A stretch of DNA of 64,000 bases, taken from NCBI RefSeq assembly GCF_016482825.1, contig NZ_JAEMNV010000009.1, positions 124,001 through 188,000 of the forward strand, written 5' to 3'. A program made the translations under genes and the position numbers. Below, piece by piece: positions 1 to 8,831 of the stretch (position 1 is the first letter of the stretch; every line of letters begins with the position of its first letter). Source of the stretch: Antrihabitans stalagmiti. GTDB taxonomy: Bacteria; Actinomycetota; Actinomycetes; Mycobacteriales; Mycobacteriaceae. Below the pieces are notes generated by a model. It was not told the DNA's origin, did not search any database, and saw only the letters and a program-made list of their open reading frames with translations.

Positions 1-276
1 GGAACTCGCCGGTGCCACCGCTCGCGTCGGTTCGGGAACGACGCGGCACCGTCATCGGGGCCTGAGACAGCACGAATGCCGCCTGTGACGTCGAGACCCG
101 ACGGGTGTGCCGTCTGTGCTCGATCCTGTGAGCTCACACGATCGCCCCTCAGTGCGGAATGGTGACTACCACCTTGGTCGCTACACGTTGAGGACACTCG
201 TTCGGTTTCTTTGCGGTTGCATGACGACACCGCTGCCGCGGCCACCGTTGCACTCCTCCGGTGGAAGGATGGACGG
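1..276. other. Left-edge region without a confident gene
   Basis: No complete gene is visible here. One plus-strand frame is open from the window edge to a TGA at 63-65 and could be the C-terminal end of an upstream gene. On the minus strand an ATG at 55 opens a frame (MTVPRRSRTDASGG...) that runs off the left edge and could be the start of a divergent gene. Neither can be decided from this sequence. The remainder presumably holds the promoter of the response-regulator gene that starts at 277. Confidence 0.3.
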
Positions 277-987
277 ATGGCCGCCAGGCTCCTCATCGTC
301 GAAGACGACGACCGCGTACGCATGGCGCTTCGCCTTGCCCTCGAGGACGAAGGTTACGACGTCGACGAGGCCGCCGACGCCGAGACGGCACTGAGCGATC
401 TGCGTCGACACGGCGCGCCCGACGTCATCATCGTCGATTTGATGTTGGGAGAGATGGACGGCTTCACCTGCATTCGGGAGATTCGCCGACACCTCGACGT
501 ACCGATCGTTGTCGTCAGCGCCCGTGACGACACCCACGATGTCGTCGCGGCACTCGAAGCCGGTGCCGACGACTATGTGAAGAAGCCTTTCGAGATCAAG
601 GAGATCACCGCACGCATCCGTGCGCTGCGTCGACGCGCGAGCGGACCCGCCATACGTGACGCGACGAGCGACATCGTTCTCGACGCGGACCGGAATGCCC
701 CACTCATCCTGTCCCCTGGAAGCGGAACGGTGCGACGCGCGCGCGACGAGCTGCATCTGACACTCACCGAGTTTCGATTGCTGTGCGAACTCGCCGAGGT
801 GCCGGGGCGCGTGCTCAGCCGCAGCTCACTGCTCGAACGAGTATGGGACCGTGGCTACTTCGGCGACGAGCGAATAGTCGACGTACACGTCCGGCGCCTG
901 CGAACGAAGATCGAACTCGATCCATCCGATCCCCGCATCGTCGTCACGGTTCGCGGACTTGGATACCGACTCGATGTCAACCGCTGA
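277..987 (+). CDS. OmpR/PhoB-family response regulator
   Basis: A 236-residue DNA-binding response regulator. The N-terminal receiver domain (about 1-115) shows the acidic cluster EDDD near residue 9, the phospho-acceptor Asp at about 54 (IIVDLMLGEMDG) and the conserved Lys in the KKPF motif near 104. A C-terminal winged helix (about 135-230) ends in the family-typical VRGLGYRLD. I chose ATG 277 because AAGGA lies 8 bases upstream and the receiver fold starts at once; an upstream in-frame ATG at 211 would add 22 residues with no domain. It overlaps the sensor kinase by 14 bases, so the two form one operon. The signal sensed cannot be read from the sequence. Confidence 0.93.
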   Translation: MAARLLIVEDDDRVRMALRLALEDEGYDVDEAADAETALSDLRRHGAPDVIIVDLMLGEMDGFTCIREIRRHLDVPIVVVSARDDTHDVVAALEAGADDYVKKPFEIKEITARIRALRRRASGPAIRDATSDIVLDADRNAPLILSPGSGTVRRARDELHLTLTEFRLLCELAEVPGRVLSRSSLLERVWDRGYFGDERIVDVHVRRLRTKIELDPSDPRIVVTVRGLGYRLDVNR

Positions 988-2356
988 GAAAGCGCAGCGA
1001 AGAACGCTCGGGTTGCGCCCGCGTGTCATTCTCTTCTTCGCCGTCGGGGCCGGTTTGGTGTCGCTTGCGCTGGCGGTGTCCGTGTTTGCCATCAGCCGTG
1101 GGTACATGGTCGAACAACGCGAACGGTCTGCGGAACGTCAGGCAAGCAGCCACGTCGACCTGGTCCGAAACTCGCTCGCCATTCCGGGCACTGCACCGCG
1201 GGCCGTTCTCGATTCGCTCGATCCCCCTGTCGATACGGTGCTGCTGCTCCGCTGGGACGGCGAGTGGTACAGCTCGACACCGGACCTAGGTCCGCAGTCG
1301 CTTCCAGACGGGTTGCTCGAACAAGTCAGGGAGTCGACGCACGCAGTCGAGACAACGTTTCGAGACGGACCGGTACTGGCTGTCGGCATCGAACTCAACG
1401 ACAGCGGCGACGCGCTGTTCGAATTCGCTCCCCTCACCGAGTTGCGATCCACACTGACCGTATTGCGAACGGTGTTGACCGCGTGCGCGATCTGCGCCAC
1501 GATCGCAGGCGCGGTGGTCGGCTGGTGGGCGAGCCGCCGGGTCCTCACTCCGCTCCATCAAGTCGCGGCGGCAGCAGCACAAATTTCCGGCGGCGAGATA
1601 GATACCCGACTGCCCGATACGCGGGACCACGACTTGGCCACCATCGTCACGTCCTTCAACACGATGGTCGACTCGTTGCAAAAGCGGATCGAACGAGAAC
1701 GCCAGTTCTTCGGCGACGTAAGTCACGAACTTCGGACCCCGCTGACGACGCTGGTGACAAGCGTCGGCGTATTGGTTCGCCACCAAGCTGAACTGCCGCC
1801 GCGATCGCGCCTTGCACTCGATCTGATCTCCGCCGAACTCGACCATCTGCGCCGGTTGCTCGACGATCTTCTTGCGTTGGCTCGAACCGAAGCAGGCCTG
1901 CATCAGGATGCGTTGGAGCCCATGCTGCTCTCCGACCTCCTCACCCACACACTCGCCGACTCCAAACGCCCTCCCGAACTTCTCGACGTCGCCGACGACA
2001 GCACGATCTGCGGTCGGAAGCCTGCGCTAGAACGCGCGCTTCTCAATCTCATGGACAATGCGGACAGTCACGGTGGCGGACTCACCGGGATCACACTTCG
2101 ACGCGACGACACCGACGCCGTTATCGTGATCGACGATGCTGGACCTGGTGTGGCACCGGCCGATCGCGCGCGGATCTTCGATCGCTTCGTCACGACGCAT
2201 GCCGGCCGAAAGTCGCCGACGGGGTCCGGCACCGGCCTCGGTCTCGCGCTTGTCGCCGAGACCGTCGGAGCTCACCACGGAAGCGTGCGGTGCGATGAAA
2301 ACCCGAGTGGCGGTGCACGGTTCGTCGTGCGAATCCCACTGGCCCGACCTGCGTGA
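974..2356 (+). CDS. Sensor histidine kinase
   Basis: A 460-residue membrane sensor kinase, partner of the response regulator it overlaps. It has a first membrane helix at about residues 18-40, an extracytoplasmic sensing region of about 125 residues, a second helix near 165-187, a HAMP linker, a HisKA domain with phospho-acceptor His near 250 (DVSHELRTPLT) and a HATPase domain with the N box (LLNLMDNADSHG), G1 (DDAGPGV) and G2 (GTGLGLALV). The start is ATG 974 inside the end of the regulator gene; an in-frame TTG lies 15 bases earlier. The sensing region resembles nothing I recognise. Confidence 0.93.
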   Translation: MSTAEKAQRRTLGLRPRVILFFAVGAGLVSLALAVSVFAISRGYMVEQRERSAERQASSHVDLVRNSLAIPGTAPRAVLDSLDPPVDTVLLLRWDGEWYSSTPDLGPQSLPDGLLEQVRESTHAVETTFRDGPVLAVGIELNDSGDALFEFAPLTELRSTLTVLRTVLTACAICATIAGAVVGWWASRRVLTPLHQVAAAAAQISGGEIDTRLPDTRDHDLATIVTSFNTMVDSLQKRIERERQFFGDVSHELRTPLTTLVTSVGVLVRHQAELPPRSRLALDLISAELDHLRRLLDDLLALARTEAGLHQDALEPMLLSDLLTHTLADSKRPPELLDVADDSTICGRKPALERALLNLMDNADSHGGGLTGITLRRDDTDAVIVIDDAGPGVAPADRARIFDRFVTTHAGRKSPTGSGTGLGLALVAETVGAHHGSVRCDENPSGGARFVVRIPLARPA

Positions 2357-2372
2357 TCGGCCTGCTGGACGA

Positions 2373-3014
2373 TCAGCCCTCGAGAGTCGGTAACGGTCCA
2401 GTGCAGATCTCGCGCGCTTCGTCCGCGGGGATTCCGAACATACGCAGTAGGTCTTCGGCCAGCTGATCGCTTGCCTCGCCGTCGTCCCGCTCCGGCTGGT
2501 CGTGCAGCAACTGGCCGAGACACAGCACTGCGCCGGCTGCGGCGACGAGCGCAAGCTCGGGATCGCGGACGGTGAATCTGCCTGCCTCGATGGCGGCGAG
2601 GATGTCGCGTTTTGCACGCGGTGCAAGCCCGCGGTCGGACGATATGAGAGCGGCCCCCGAGCGCAAGAGAACCCGGCTGATTTCCGGGGCCTTCCGGTGC
2701 AATCGCCCTGTCAGCCGGAAGCTTTCGGCGAACACCTCCGCCGGGTCCGAGAGCCCCTCTGTGAGTGAGTCGAGCAACGCACCGTGGACGTCGAGCGCTT
2801 CGTTGACGGCTGCCTGAAACAGGTCTTCTTTGCTCTCGAAGTGGTTGTAGAACGAGCCCATTCCGACGTCGGCAGCCTGTGTTATCTCGAGAACGGGCGC
2901 ATTCAGTCGGCCGTCGCCGATCATCGTCTGAGCGGCACGGATCAGAGCCGCCCGTGTCCGCATCTTGCGTCGTTCGAGACGGTTTTCCGGCGTCGTATCG
3001 GCTGCCACTGGCAC
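2373..3014 (-). CDS. TetR-family repressor next to the aromatic-type operon
   Basis: A 213-residue TetR regulator. The N-terminal HTH (about 18-65) includes the typical second and third helices (ITQAADVGMGSFYNHFESKEDLF); the C-terminal ligand domain has no recognisable motif. It starts with GTG at 3014. It is divergent from the VOC/FAH/FAD-monooxygenase/P450 operon, and the intergenic region holds two copies of a TGACGAT-TCGTCA palindrome, one next to each gene. This suggests that it represses both itself and the operon, with a pathway substrate or intermediate as inducer (inference). Confidence 0.9.
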   Translation of the reverse strand: MPVAADTTPENRLERRKMRTRAALIRAAQTMIGDGRLNAPVLEITQAADVGMGSFYNHFESKEDLFQAAVNEALDVHGALLDSLTEGLSDPAEVFAESFRLTGRLHRKAPEISRVLLRSGAALISSDRGLAPRAKRDILAAIEAGRFTVRDPELALVAAAGAVLCLGQLLHDQPERDDGEASDQLAEDLLRMFGIPADEAREICTGPLPTLEG

Positions 3015-3037
3015 ACCATAGCAGCGCTCATCATTTA

Positions 3038-3051
3038 TGACGATTTCGTCA
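3038..3051. promoter_or_regulatory. TetR operator, tetR-proximal copy
   Basis: TGACGATTTCGTCA is a 14-bp dyad with one central mismatch, 24 bases upstream of the tetR start. It differs by one base from the perfect palindrome at 3082-3095. Two matching dyads between divergent genes fit TetR autoregulation. Confidence 0.6.
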
Positions 3052-3081
3052 GATTCCCTTGACTGAGGAAATCCGCGTATG

Positions 3082-3095
3082 TGACGATATCGTCA
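3082..3095. promoter_or_regulatory. TetR operator, operon-proximal copy
   Basis: TGACGATATCGTCA is a perfect 14-bp palindrome 22 bases upstream of the first gene of the catabolic operon. Its spacing from the other copy is 44 bp, close to four helical turns, so two dimers could bind the same face of the DNA. Confidence 0.65.
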
Positions 3096-3116
3096 GTAAC
3101 TACGAAAGGGCGGTCG

Positions 3117-4250
3117 ATGACCGATCACGACGGCGCGCACAACAACCTGCACAGCGAACGCGGTGCGCTGGCGGGTGAACACCCCGGCCGCGTGCGAAAC
3201 CCGATCGTGAAGGTGCACGACATTGCGTGGCTCGAGTTCGAGAAGCCTGACCTCGATCGAGCCGAAATGTTCGGTCGCGCGTTCGGGTTCAGCCCGACAC
3301 TGCGGACAGCTGACGAACTGCATTTGCGTGGAACGGATCCGGGCGCACCCTGCTTGGTAGTGACGAAGGGTGTGAAGACCCGATTTGCAGGCACATCGTT
3401 CCGAGCCGCGACGGGTGCCGATGTGGTGCGTCTGGCCGAAGCGACCGGACGAAGTGTGCGGAGGTTGCCCGACACCCTCGGTGGCGTTTGTGTCGACCTC
3501 ACCGATCCGGCAGGAGCCACCGTCCGTGTCGTCGCAGAACAGCATCGGTTGCCGGCACTGCCTGCGCAGACACCGCTAACGTACAACTCGGGACACAATA
3601 TGTTGCGGGTCAATACGACACAGCGCCCGCCCCGACAGCCAGCCCTCGTGCAACGGCTCGGACATGTGGTCCTGCAGACGACGAAGTATCGCGAGACGCT
3701 GGACTGGTATCTCCAGCATCTCGGACTGATCGTCAGCGACTTCCTCTACTACGCAGGCCAGCGCGAACGCGGGCCGGTGATGAGCTTCATCCGCTGCGAC
3801 CGTGGTGTTACGCCGACCGATCATCACACTCTTGCGCTCACCCTCGGGCCCTCGAACCGGTACGTGCACAGCGCCTTTCAAGTCGCCGACCTCGACGCAA
3901 TGGCGGCCGGTGGGGAGTACCTGCGCGAACAGGGATATCGACGCTCCTGGGGCATCGGCCGCCACATCCAGGGCAGCCAGATCTTCGACTACTGGCGCGA
4001 CCCGGACGGCTTTCTGGTCGAGCACTTCAGCGACGGTGACATGTTCGATTCCACGCTCGAAGCCGGTTGGGCTCAGATGACCGCATCCGGGCTAGCCCAG
4101 TGGGGTCCACCGGTGACCAAGGACTTCCTCGGAATCGCTCCCGGTCGCGACTCGATACACGAGGCCAGATCCATCATCGGCGCTCTCCGCGACGACAACG
4201 AGTTCGACTTCCCACGACTGCGTGGACTGCTGAAGGTCGCCAGTTCGTAA
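3117..4250 (+). CDS. VOC-family extradiol-dioxygenase-like protein
   Basis: A 377-residue two-domain vicinal-oxygen-chelate protein resembling type I extradiol (catechol) dioxygenases. The C-terminal VOC module carries the likely metal triad: His in LGHVVLQT, His in HSAFQVADL and Glu in LVEHFSDGD. The expected role is ring cleavage of a catecholic intermediate, feeding the FAH-type hydrolase encoded next. ATG 3117 is preceded by GAAAGGG. The C-terminal tail of about 60 residues after the metal Glu is longer than the core fold needs. First gene of the operon 3117-8005; the substrate is unknown. Confidence 0.82.
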   Translation: MTDHDGAHNNLHSERGALAGEHPGRVRNPIVKVHDIAWLEFEKPDLDRAEMFGRAFGFSPTLRTADELHLRGTDPGAPCLVVTKGVKTRFAGTSFRAATGADVVRLAEATGRSVRRLPDTLGGVCVDLTDPAGATVRVVAEQHRLPALPAQTPLTYNSGHNMLRVNTTQRPPRQPALVQRLGHVVLQTTKYRETLDWYLQHLGLIVSDFLYYAGQRERGPVMSFIRCDRGVTPTDHHTLALTLGPSNRYVHSAFQVADLDAMAAGGEYLREQGYRRSWGIGRHIQGSQIFDYWRDPDGFLVEHFSDGDMFDSTLEAGWAQMTASGLAQWGPPVTKDFLGIAPGRDSIHEARSIIGALRDDNEFDFPRLRGLLKVASS

Positions 4251-4299
4251 GCACACCAGTATCTTTCGACCGCTTCCCTGCCACGAAAGGCTCACCCTC

Positions 4300-5247
4300 A
4301 TGTCCGTCTCCGTTCTCCGCACCGCCGACGCCTGGTGGGTCGCCACCGCCACCGGCGCCGCCAGGATCGACACCACCGCCACGACTACCGCAGACCTACT
4401 GGCCGACCGCGCTGCGATCGAGCACGCGGCACAGACGCGCGACACAGTGCCGATCGACTCGCTTGCCCTGCTCTCCCCCGTCACCGCGCCGTGCCGTGTC
4501 GTGGCGCAGATGACGAATTTCGCGTCGCACGTCAAGGACGCCGGAATGAATCCCGACAAAGTTCCGATGACGTTCTTCCGCAAGGCTTCCGGATCGATCA
4601 GTGGCCCCAACGACGACATCGTCAGACCCGCACATGTGACACTCCTCGACTACGAAGTGGAGATCGGCATCGTGTTCGGTCGCGAGGTTCCGGTTGGCAC
4701 CGAAATCACCGAGGACAACCTGGCCGACTATGTCGCCGGTCTCGTCATCACCAACGACGTGTCCGCGCGCGACGTCCAGTTGCCGAAAACCCAATTCTAC
4801 GAAGCGAAGTCGTACCCGACCTTCACCCCGACCGGGCCAGCGCTGGTCCTGTTGGACCGAGACGAGTTGAAGCGATTCACCGATCTGCGACTCCAACTGT
4901 GGGTCCAGGGCGAACTCCGTCAGAACATGGTCGTAGCCGACGACATGATCTATCGGCCGGTCCAAGCGTTGAACGAACTGACGCGATTCCAGCGCCTCGA
5001 CGCCGGCGACCTCCTGTTGACCGGAACCCCGGCGGGCACTGCCCTCACTGCACCGCCGAAGCCGATCGAAATCATCGGGTCGCTCCTACCGCCGGCGACC
5101 AAATGGAGGCTGTTCTTCAAACGCCAAGCCGCCAATCCGAAGTACCTGCACGACGGCGACGTCGTCGAACTACGGATCACCACCGACGACGGCGCAATCG
5201 ACCTCGGTAAGCAGCGCACGGTCGTCCGGTACACGCAAAAGCCATGA
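4300..5247 (+). CDS. Fumarylacetoacetate hydrolase (FAH) family protein
   Basis: A 315-residue FAH-family enzyme. The C-terminal catalytic fold (about 70-310) has the metal-binding acidic residues in DYEVEIGIVFG and the NDVSARD motif, followed by the TGTPAGT loop. Members hydrolyse or decarboxylate C-C bonds in ring-cleavage products (FAH, HpcE, hydratase or decarboxylase types). Lying after an extradiol-type dioxygenase, it probably processes the ring-opened product. The start ATG 4300 follows GAAAGG. It overlaps the next gene by ATGA, giving translational coupling. Confidence 0.87.
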   Translation: MSVSVLRTADAWWVATATGAARIDTTATTTADLLADRAAIEHAAQTRDTVPIDSLALLSPVTAPCRVVAQMTNFASHVKDAGMNPDKVPMTFFRKASGSISGPNDDIVRPAHVTLLDYEVEIGIVFGREVPVGTEITEDNLADYVAGLVITNDVSARDVQLPKTQFYEAKSYPTFTPTGPALVLLDRDELKRFTDLRLQLWVQGELRQNMVVADDMIYRPVQALNELTRFQRLDAGDLLLTGTPAGTALTAPPKPIEIIGSLLPPATKWRLFFKRQAANPKYLHDGDVVELRITTDDGAIDLGKQRTVVRYTQKP

Positions 5248-6797
5248 CCACCAACCCCTTCCCCGTCGCCATCGTCGGCGCCGGACCGACTGGAGTGACC
5301 GCGGCAACACTGCTCGGCCAATACGGCATCGAATGTCTTCTCTTGGACCGTTGGACCGATGTCTACCCGCAACCGCGCGCCGTGCACCTCGACGACGAAA
5401 TCTGCCGAATCCTTGCGCGCCTCGGTGTTTACGAAGACTTCGTCGCGATATCGCGGCCGGCGAACGGCCTTCGCCTGCTGGACTCGCACATGCGACTTCT
5501 TGCCGAATTCCGTCGCGACACCGCCTGCAGCGAGCACGGCTACGCCAAAGCGAACATGTTCGATCAGCCCGACCTGGAAGCAGTGTTGCGATCCAATCTC
5601 GGTCGGTATCGCTCGGTCACTCTGCGCGGCAACAGCGAAGTCGTCGGAATGGCTCGAAACGGCGACCTGACAACGGTTGTGTTTGCCGACCGTGCGACGG
5701 GTGAACAGCACCGGGTGACCGCGCGCTATGTGCTCGGTTGCGACGGGGCCAACAGCGTTGTCCGCGCGGCGATCGGTTCGACCATGCGCGACCTCAAGTT
5801 CGAGCAGCGATGGCTGGTCGTCGACATCGCCACCGTCGCAGAGCTGAATCAGTGGGAGGGGGTGCACCAGGTGTGCGACCCGATCCGCGCAGCCACCTAC
5901 ATGCGGATCGGCGCCACCCGCTATCGCTGGGAGTTTCGTTTGCTCCCACATGAATCCGCTGCGGACTACTCCGACATCGCAGCGCTGCAGCCGCTCATCG
6001 CGCCCTGGACCGGTCGGGTCCTTGCCGATCAGCTCACACTGATCCGCGTCGCGGAGTACACCTTCCGCGCCCAACTCGCCGACCAGTGGCGTTCCGACAA
6101 CATCTTCCTGCTCGGCGACGCCGCCCATCTCACACCGCCTTTCATCGGTCAGGGCATGGGTGCCGGGTTGCGCGACGCGATGAACCTGTCGTGGAAACTC
6201 GCGGGAGTTCTGGCAGGAACACTTCCCGCTTCCGCCCTCGACACCTACGAGACGGAGCGGAAACCCCACGCTCGCACAATGATTCTGCTGGCACGCACCA
6301 TCGGCACAGCGATGACGGCGGGTGGACGGCCCGGCGAAGTCCTACGCAGGGCGATCGCCCCACGGTTACGCCACGTGCCCGGCTTGAAATCGAAGATCGT
6401 CGACGGGGCCACACCAGCCCTGTCGCATACCGATCTGGTCCTCAAACCGTATCTGCCGCTGCAGCTTGCCGGAACGCTGTGCCCGAACCCGGAGTTGGAC
6501 GGTCGGCGTTTCGACGCCGTCGTCAGGGGTCGGTTCGCAGTCGTGACCGCACAGCGTCCGTCAGACGCCCAACGCCGCGACCTCGAGCAACGCGGCGCCG
6601 TCGTCGTTACTGCCGGCCGCGGGTCCGACTTGGATACCTGGCTGCAGAGTCGACGAGCCACCGTTGCGATCGTGCGCCCCGACCACACCGTCATGTGGGC
6701 AGGACGTGATCTCCACACCCTGAGTGCCCGCCTCCCAACGTTTGTTGTCGGAGACCACGCTCCGACCCCAACCAACGCCCAAGGACGGCCTCAGTGA
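5244..6797 (+). CDS. MhpA-like FAD-dependent aromatic hydroxylase
   Basis: A 517-residue class A flavoprotein monooxygenase. It shows the FAD-binding GAGPTG near residue 11, a DG motif (LGCDGANSVVRAAIG) and the second FAD motif GDAAHLTPPFIGQGMGAGLRD near 290, which resembles 3-(3-hydroxyphenyl)propionate hydroxylase (MhpA) and related phenol hydroxylases. It would hydroxylate a phenol to a catechol for the dioxygenase upstream, using NAD(P)H and O2. The C-terminal thioredoxin-like region (about 400-510) is present, as in family members. ATGA overlaps with genes on both sides point to a tightly coupled operon. Confidence 0.88.
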   Translation: MTTNPFPVAIVGAGPTGVTAATLLGQYGIECLLLDRWTDVYPQPRAVHLDDEICRILARLGVYEDFVAISRPANGLRLLDSHMRLLAEFRRDTACSEHGYAKANMFDQPDLEAVLRSNLGRYRSVTLRGNSEVVGMARNGDLTTVVFADRATGEQHRVTARYVLGCDGANSVVRAAIGSTMRDLKFEQRWLVVDIATVAELNQWEGVHQVCDPIRAATYMRIGATRYRWEFRLLPHESAADYSDIAALQPLIAPWTGRVLADQLTLIRVAEYTFRAQLADQWRSDNIFLLGDAAHLTPPFIGQGMGAGLRDAMNLSWKLAGVLAGTLPASALDTYETERKPHARTMILLARTIGTAMTAGGRPGEVLRRAIAPRLRHVPGLKSKIVDGATPALSHTDLVLKPYLPLQLAGTLCPNPELDGRRFDAVVRGRFAVVTAQRPSDAQRRDLEQRGAVVVTAGRGSDLDTWLQSRRATVAIVRPDHTVMWAGRDLHTLSARLPTFVVGDHAPTPTNAQGRPQ

Positions 6798-8005
6798 GTA
6801 CAGCGGGCCACAACTCGAGTACAGCGGGCCACAACTCGCAGACGAGGCGAGGAGCACCCGTCGTCGACCTGGACCTGTATGGCGGCAACGCCATTCGCGA
6901 CCCGCAACCGACCTACCGCGCGATACGCGAAGCTGGACCGCTGGTGTGGTTGCCGCGGCAGCGACTCTGGGCGATGGGGCGATATGACGACGTGCGCGCC
7001 GCGCTGCGTGACGACGTCACCTTCCGCAGCGGTCGTGGTGTTGCTGCAAATCCGATCGCCAACGTGCTCGGTCGCTACACAACGTTGTCCAGCGACGACC
7101 GGACACATCTGACTCGCCGGCGAATCCTTATGCAGTCGTTGACTTCTCGCGCGCTAGCACCCTCCGTCGAGACATTCGAGCAGGAAGCGAGGGCGACGGT
7201 CGAACGGCTGCTGGAGCAGGAATCGTTCGAGGCGATTGCAGACTTCGCGTCCCGCCTCCCGGTGCAGGCCGTTGCCGAACTGGTGGGACTGAAGCAGCCA
7301 CCGACGCAGTTGCTCAGCTGGGCCGGGGCGACGTTCGACGGACTTGGACCCGCGAATCAACGCGCCCTGTTCACCGCCCGCAGTTCGCTCGGATTGTTCC
7401 TGTACACGTTGCGGCTCAATAGAAACAGCGTCATAGCTGGTGGTTGGGCGGCGACGGTCTTCGACGCCGTCGACCGCGGCGAGGTCACGAGGCTCGAAGC
7501 CAAGAACATGGTCATCGACTTCGTCGCACCGAGTCTGGACACCACCATCCTTGCTACCGCACAGCTGCTGTGGAGCCTCGGCACCAATCCCGATGTCTGG
7601 CAGCAACTGAAGGACGATCCGTCCAACGTTCCATCCGCGGTGGTCGAAGCGGTACGGCTCGCCTCTCCCATCCGCGGATTCACGCGCACCATCGCAACCG
7701 ACAGCACCGTGCACGGCGTTCCGCTGCGAAAGGGCGAACGCGTCGTGCTGCTCTACGCGGCAGCCAACATGGACGAACGCCATTTCCACGAGCCGGAGCA
7801 GTTCATGTTGCACCGACGCGGCAGCAATCTCGGCTGGGGCCACGGGATCCACACCTGTGTCGGAATGCAATTGGCCAAACTCGAGATGCAGACCTTGCTG
7901 CACACCATGATTCCCCGCGTCGACTCGATTGCCGTATCCGACCCGGAGCCGTTGACCAACAACTGCCTTCAGGGTTTCGCATCGTTCACAGCTCGGTTCG
8001 CCTGA
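6794..8005 (+). CDS. Cytochrome P450
   Basis: A 403-residue soluble bacterial P450. It shows the I-helix segment APSLDTT (acid-alcohol pair kept, but Pro where Gly is usual), the ExxR motif at residues 285-288 (EAVR) and the heme loop GWGHGIHTCVG with proximal Cys at about 355. GTG 6794 overlaps the hydroxylase stop. The first 15 residues contain a perfect tandem repeat STAGHNS-STAGHNS from a 21-bp duplication. No ferredoxin or reductase gene is adjacent, so electrons must come from elsewhere. It may O-demethylate or hydroxylate the aromatic substrate before the FAD hydroxylase (inference). Confidence 0.92.
   Translation: MSTAGHNSSTAGHNSQTRRGAPVVDLDLYGGNAIRDPQPTYRAIREAGPLVWLPRQRLWAMGRYDDVRAALRDDVTFRSGRGVAANPIANVLGRYTTLSSDDRTHLTRRRILMQSLTSRALAPSVETFEQEARATVERLLEQESFEAIADFASRLPVQAVAELVGLKQPPTQLLSWAGATFDGLGPANQRALFTARSSLGLFLYTLRLNRNSVIAGGWAATVFDAVDRGEVTRLEAKNMVIDFVAPSLDTTILATAQLLWSLGTNPDVWQQLKDDPSNVPSAVVEAVRLASPIRGFTRTIATDSTVHGVPLRKGERVVLLYAAANMDERHFHEPEQFMLHRRGSNLGWGHGIHTCVGMQLAKLEMQTLLHTMIPRVDSIAVSDPEPLTNNCLQGFASFTARFA
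6796..6837 (+). repeat. Perfect 2 x 21-bp tandem repeat in the P450 5' end
   Basis: Bases 6796-6816 and 6817-6837 are identical. Because the unit is 21 bp it keeps the frame and duplicates seven residues in the disordered N-terminus. It looks like recent replication slippage. Confidence 0.95.
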
Positions 8006-8069
8006 CAACGAGTACCTCCGTTACAGGGTCACGCGCGGCCACTACTCTGCAAGCAGAGGTAAGGAGCTG

Positions 8070-8831
8070 ATGCAGATGGTGGACCTCAACGCCGATGTCG
8101 GAGAGGGGTACGGCCGGTGGGAGTGCGGCCCTGATGCCGACGTGTTGACGATCGTCACAAGCGCGAATATCGCCTGCGGATTTCATGCCGGAGACCCGTC
8201 GACGCTGCGCGCAACAACTGCAATCGCCGCGACCAACCACGTCGCGATCGGCGCGCATGTGGGCTATCCCGACCTGCTCGGTTTCGGACGGCGATTTATG
8301 GACCTCTCCCCCGCCGAACTCACCGACGCCGTCGTCTTCCAGATCGGCGCGCTCGACGGCTTCAGCCGCATTGCCGGCGAACGAATCAGGTACGTCAAAC
8401 CGCATGGCGCGCTGTACAACGCGGTCGTCGACAACACCGGGCAAGCCGACGCTCTTGTCGCGGCCGTTTCCGAATACGACCCCACACTGACGATCCTCGG
8501 TATGGGAGGGTCCGCATTGTTCAATGCTGCCGAGCGCGCCGGACTGGCCACTGCCACAGAGGCTTTCCCCGATCGCGGCTACACACCCGACGGGCGTCTT
8601 GCAAGCAGAAAGCTGCCGGGCGCGGTGATCGGCGATCCGGCTATCGTTGCTCGCCGCGCGCTACGGATGGTTCTCGATCACGAGGTGGAGGCGATCGACG
8701 GAACGATCGTGACGCTGCACGCCGATTCGCTGTGCATCCATGGCGATTCGCCGACCGCCGCCATTGCCGCACAACAACTTCGTTCTGCATTGACCGAAGC
8801 AGGAGTCACCATCGAAGCATTCACAGCATGA
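8070..8831 (+). CDS. 5-oxoprolinase subunit A (LamB/YcsF family)
   Basis: A 253-residue LamB/YcsF protein, PxpA. The start motif DLNADVGEGYGRW and the conserved NIACGFHAGDP and VKPHGALYN segments are present. With PxpB and PxpC it forms the ATP-dependent 5-oxoprolinase that opens pyroglutamate to glutamate, a housekeeping repair of a spontaneously formed lactam. AAGGAG precedes ATG 8070; ATG 8076 is an equally good start by spacing. The gene overlaps pxpB by ATGA. Confidence 0.93.
   Translation: MQMVDLNADVGEGYGRWECGPDADVLTIVTSANIACGFHAGDPSTLRATTAIAATNHVAIGAHVGYPDLLGFGRRFMDLSPAELTDAVVFQIGALDGFSRIAGERIRYVKPHGALYNAVVDNTGQADALVAAVSEYDPTLTILGMGGSALFNAAERAGLATATEAFPDRGYTPDGRLASRKLPGAVIGDPAIVARRALRMVLDHEVEAIDGTIVTLHADSLCIHGDSPTAAIAAQQLRSALTEAGVTIEAFTA

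Noticed and set aside
4950-6269. Long minus-strand frame of 439 codons under the FAD hydroxylase gene
   Set aside because: It is antisense to a gene with intact FAD motifs and shows no domain.
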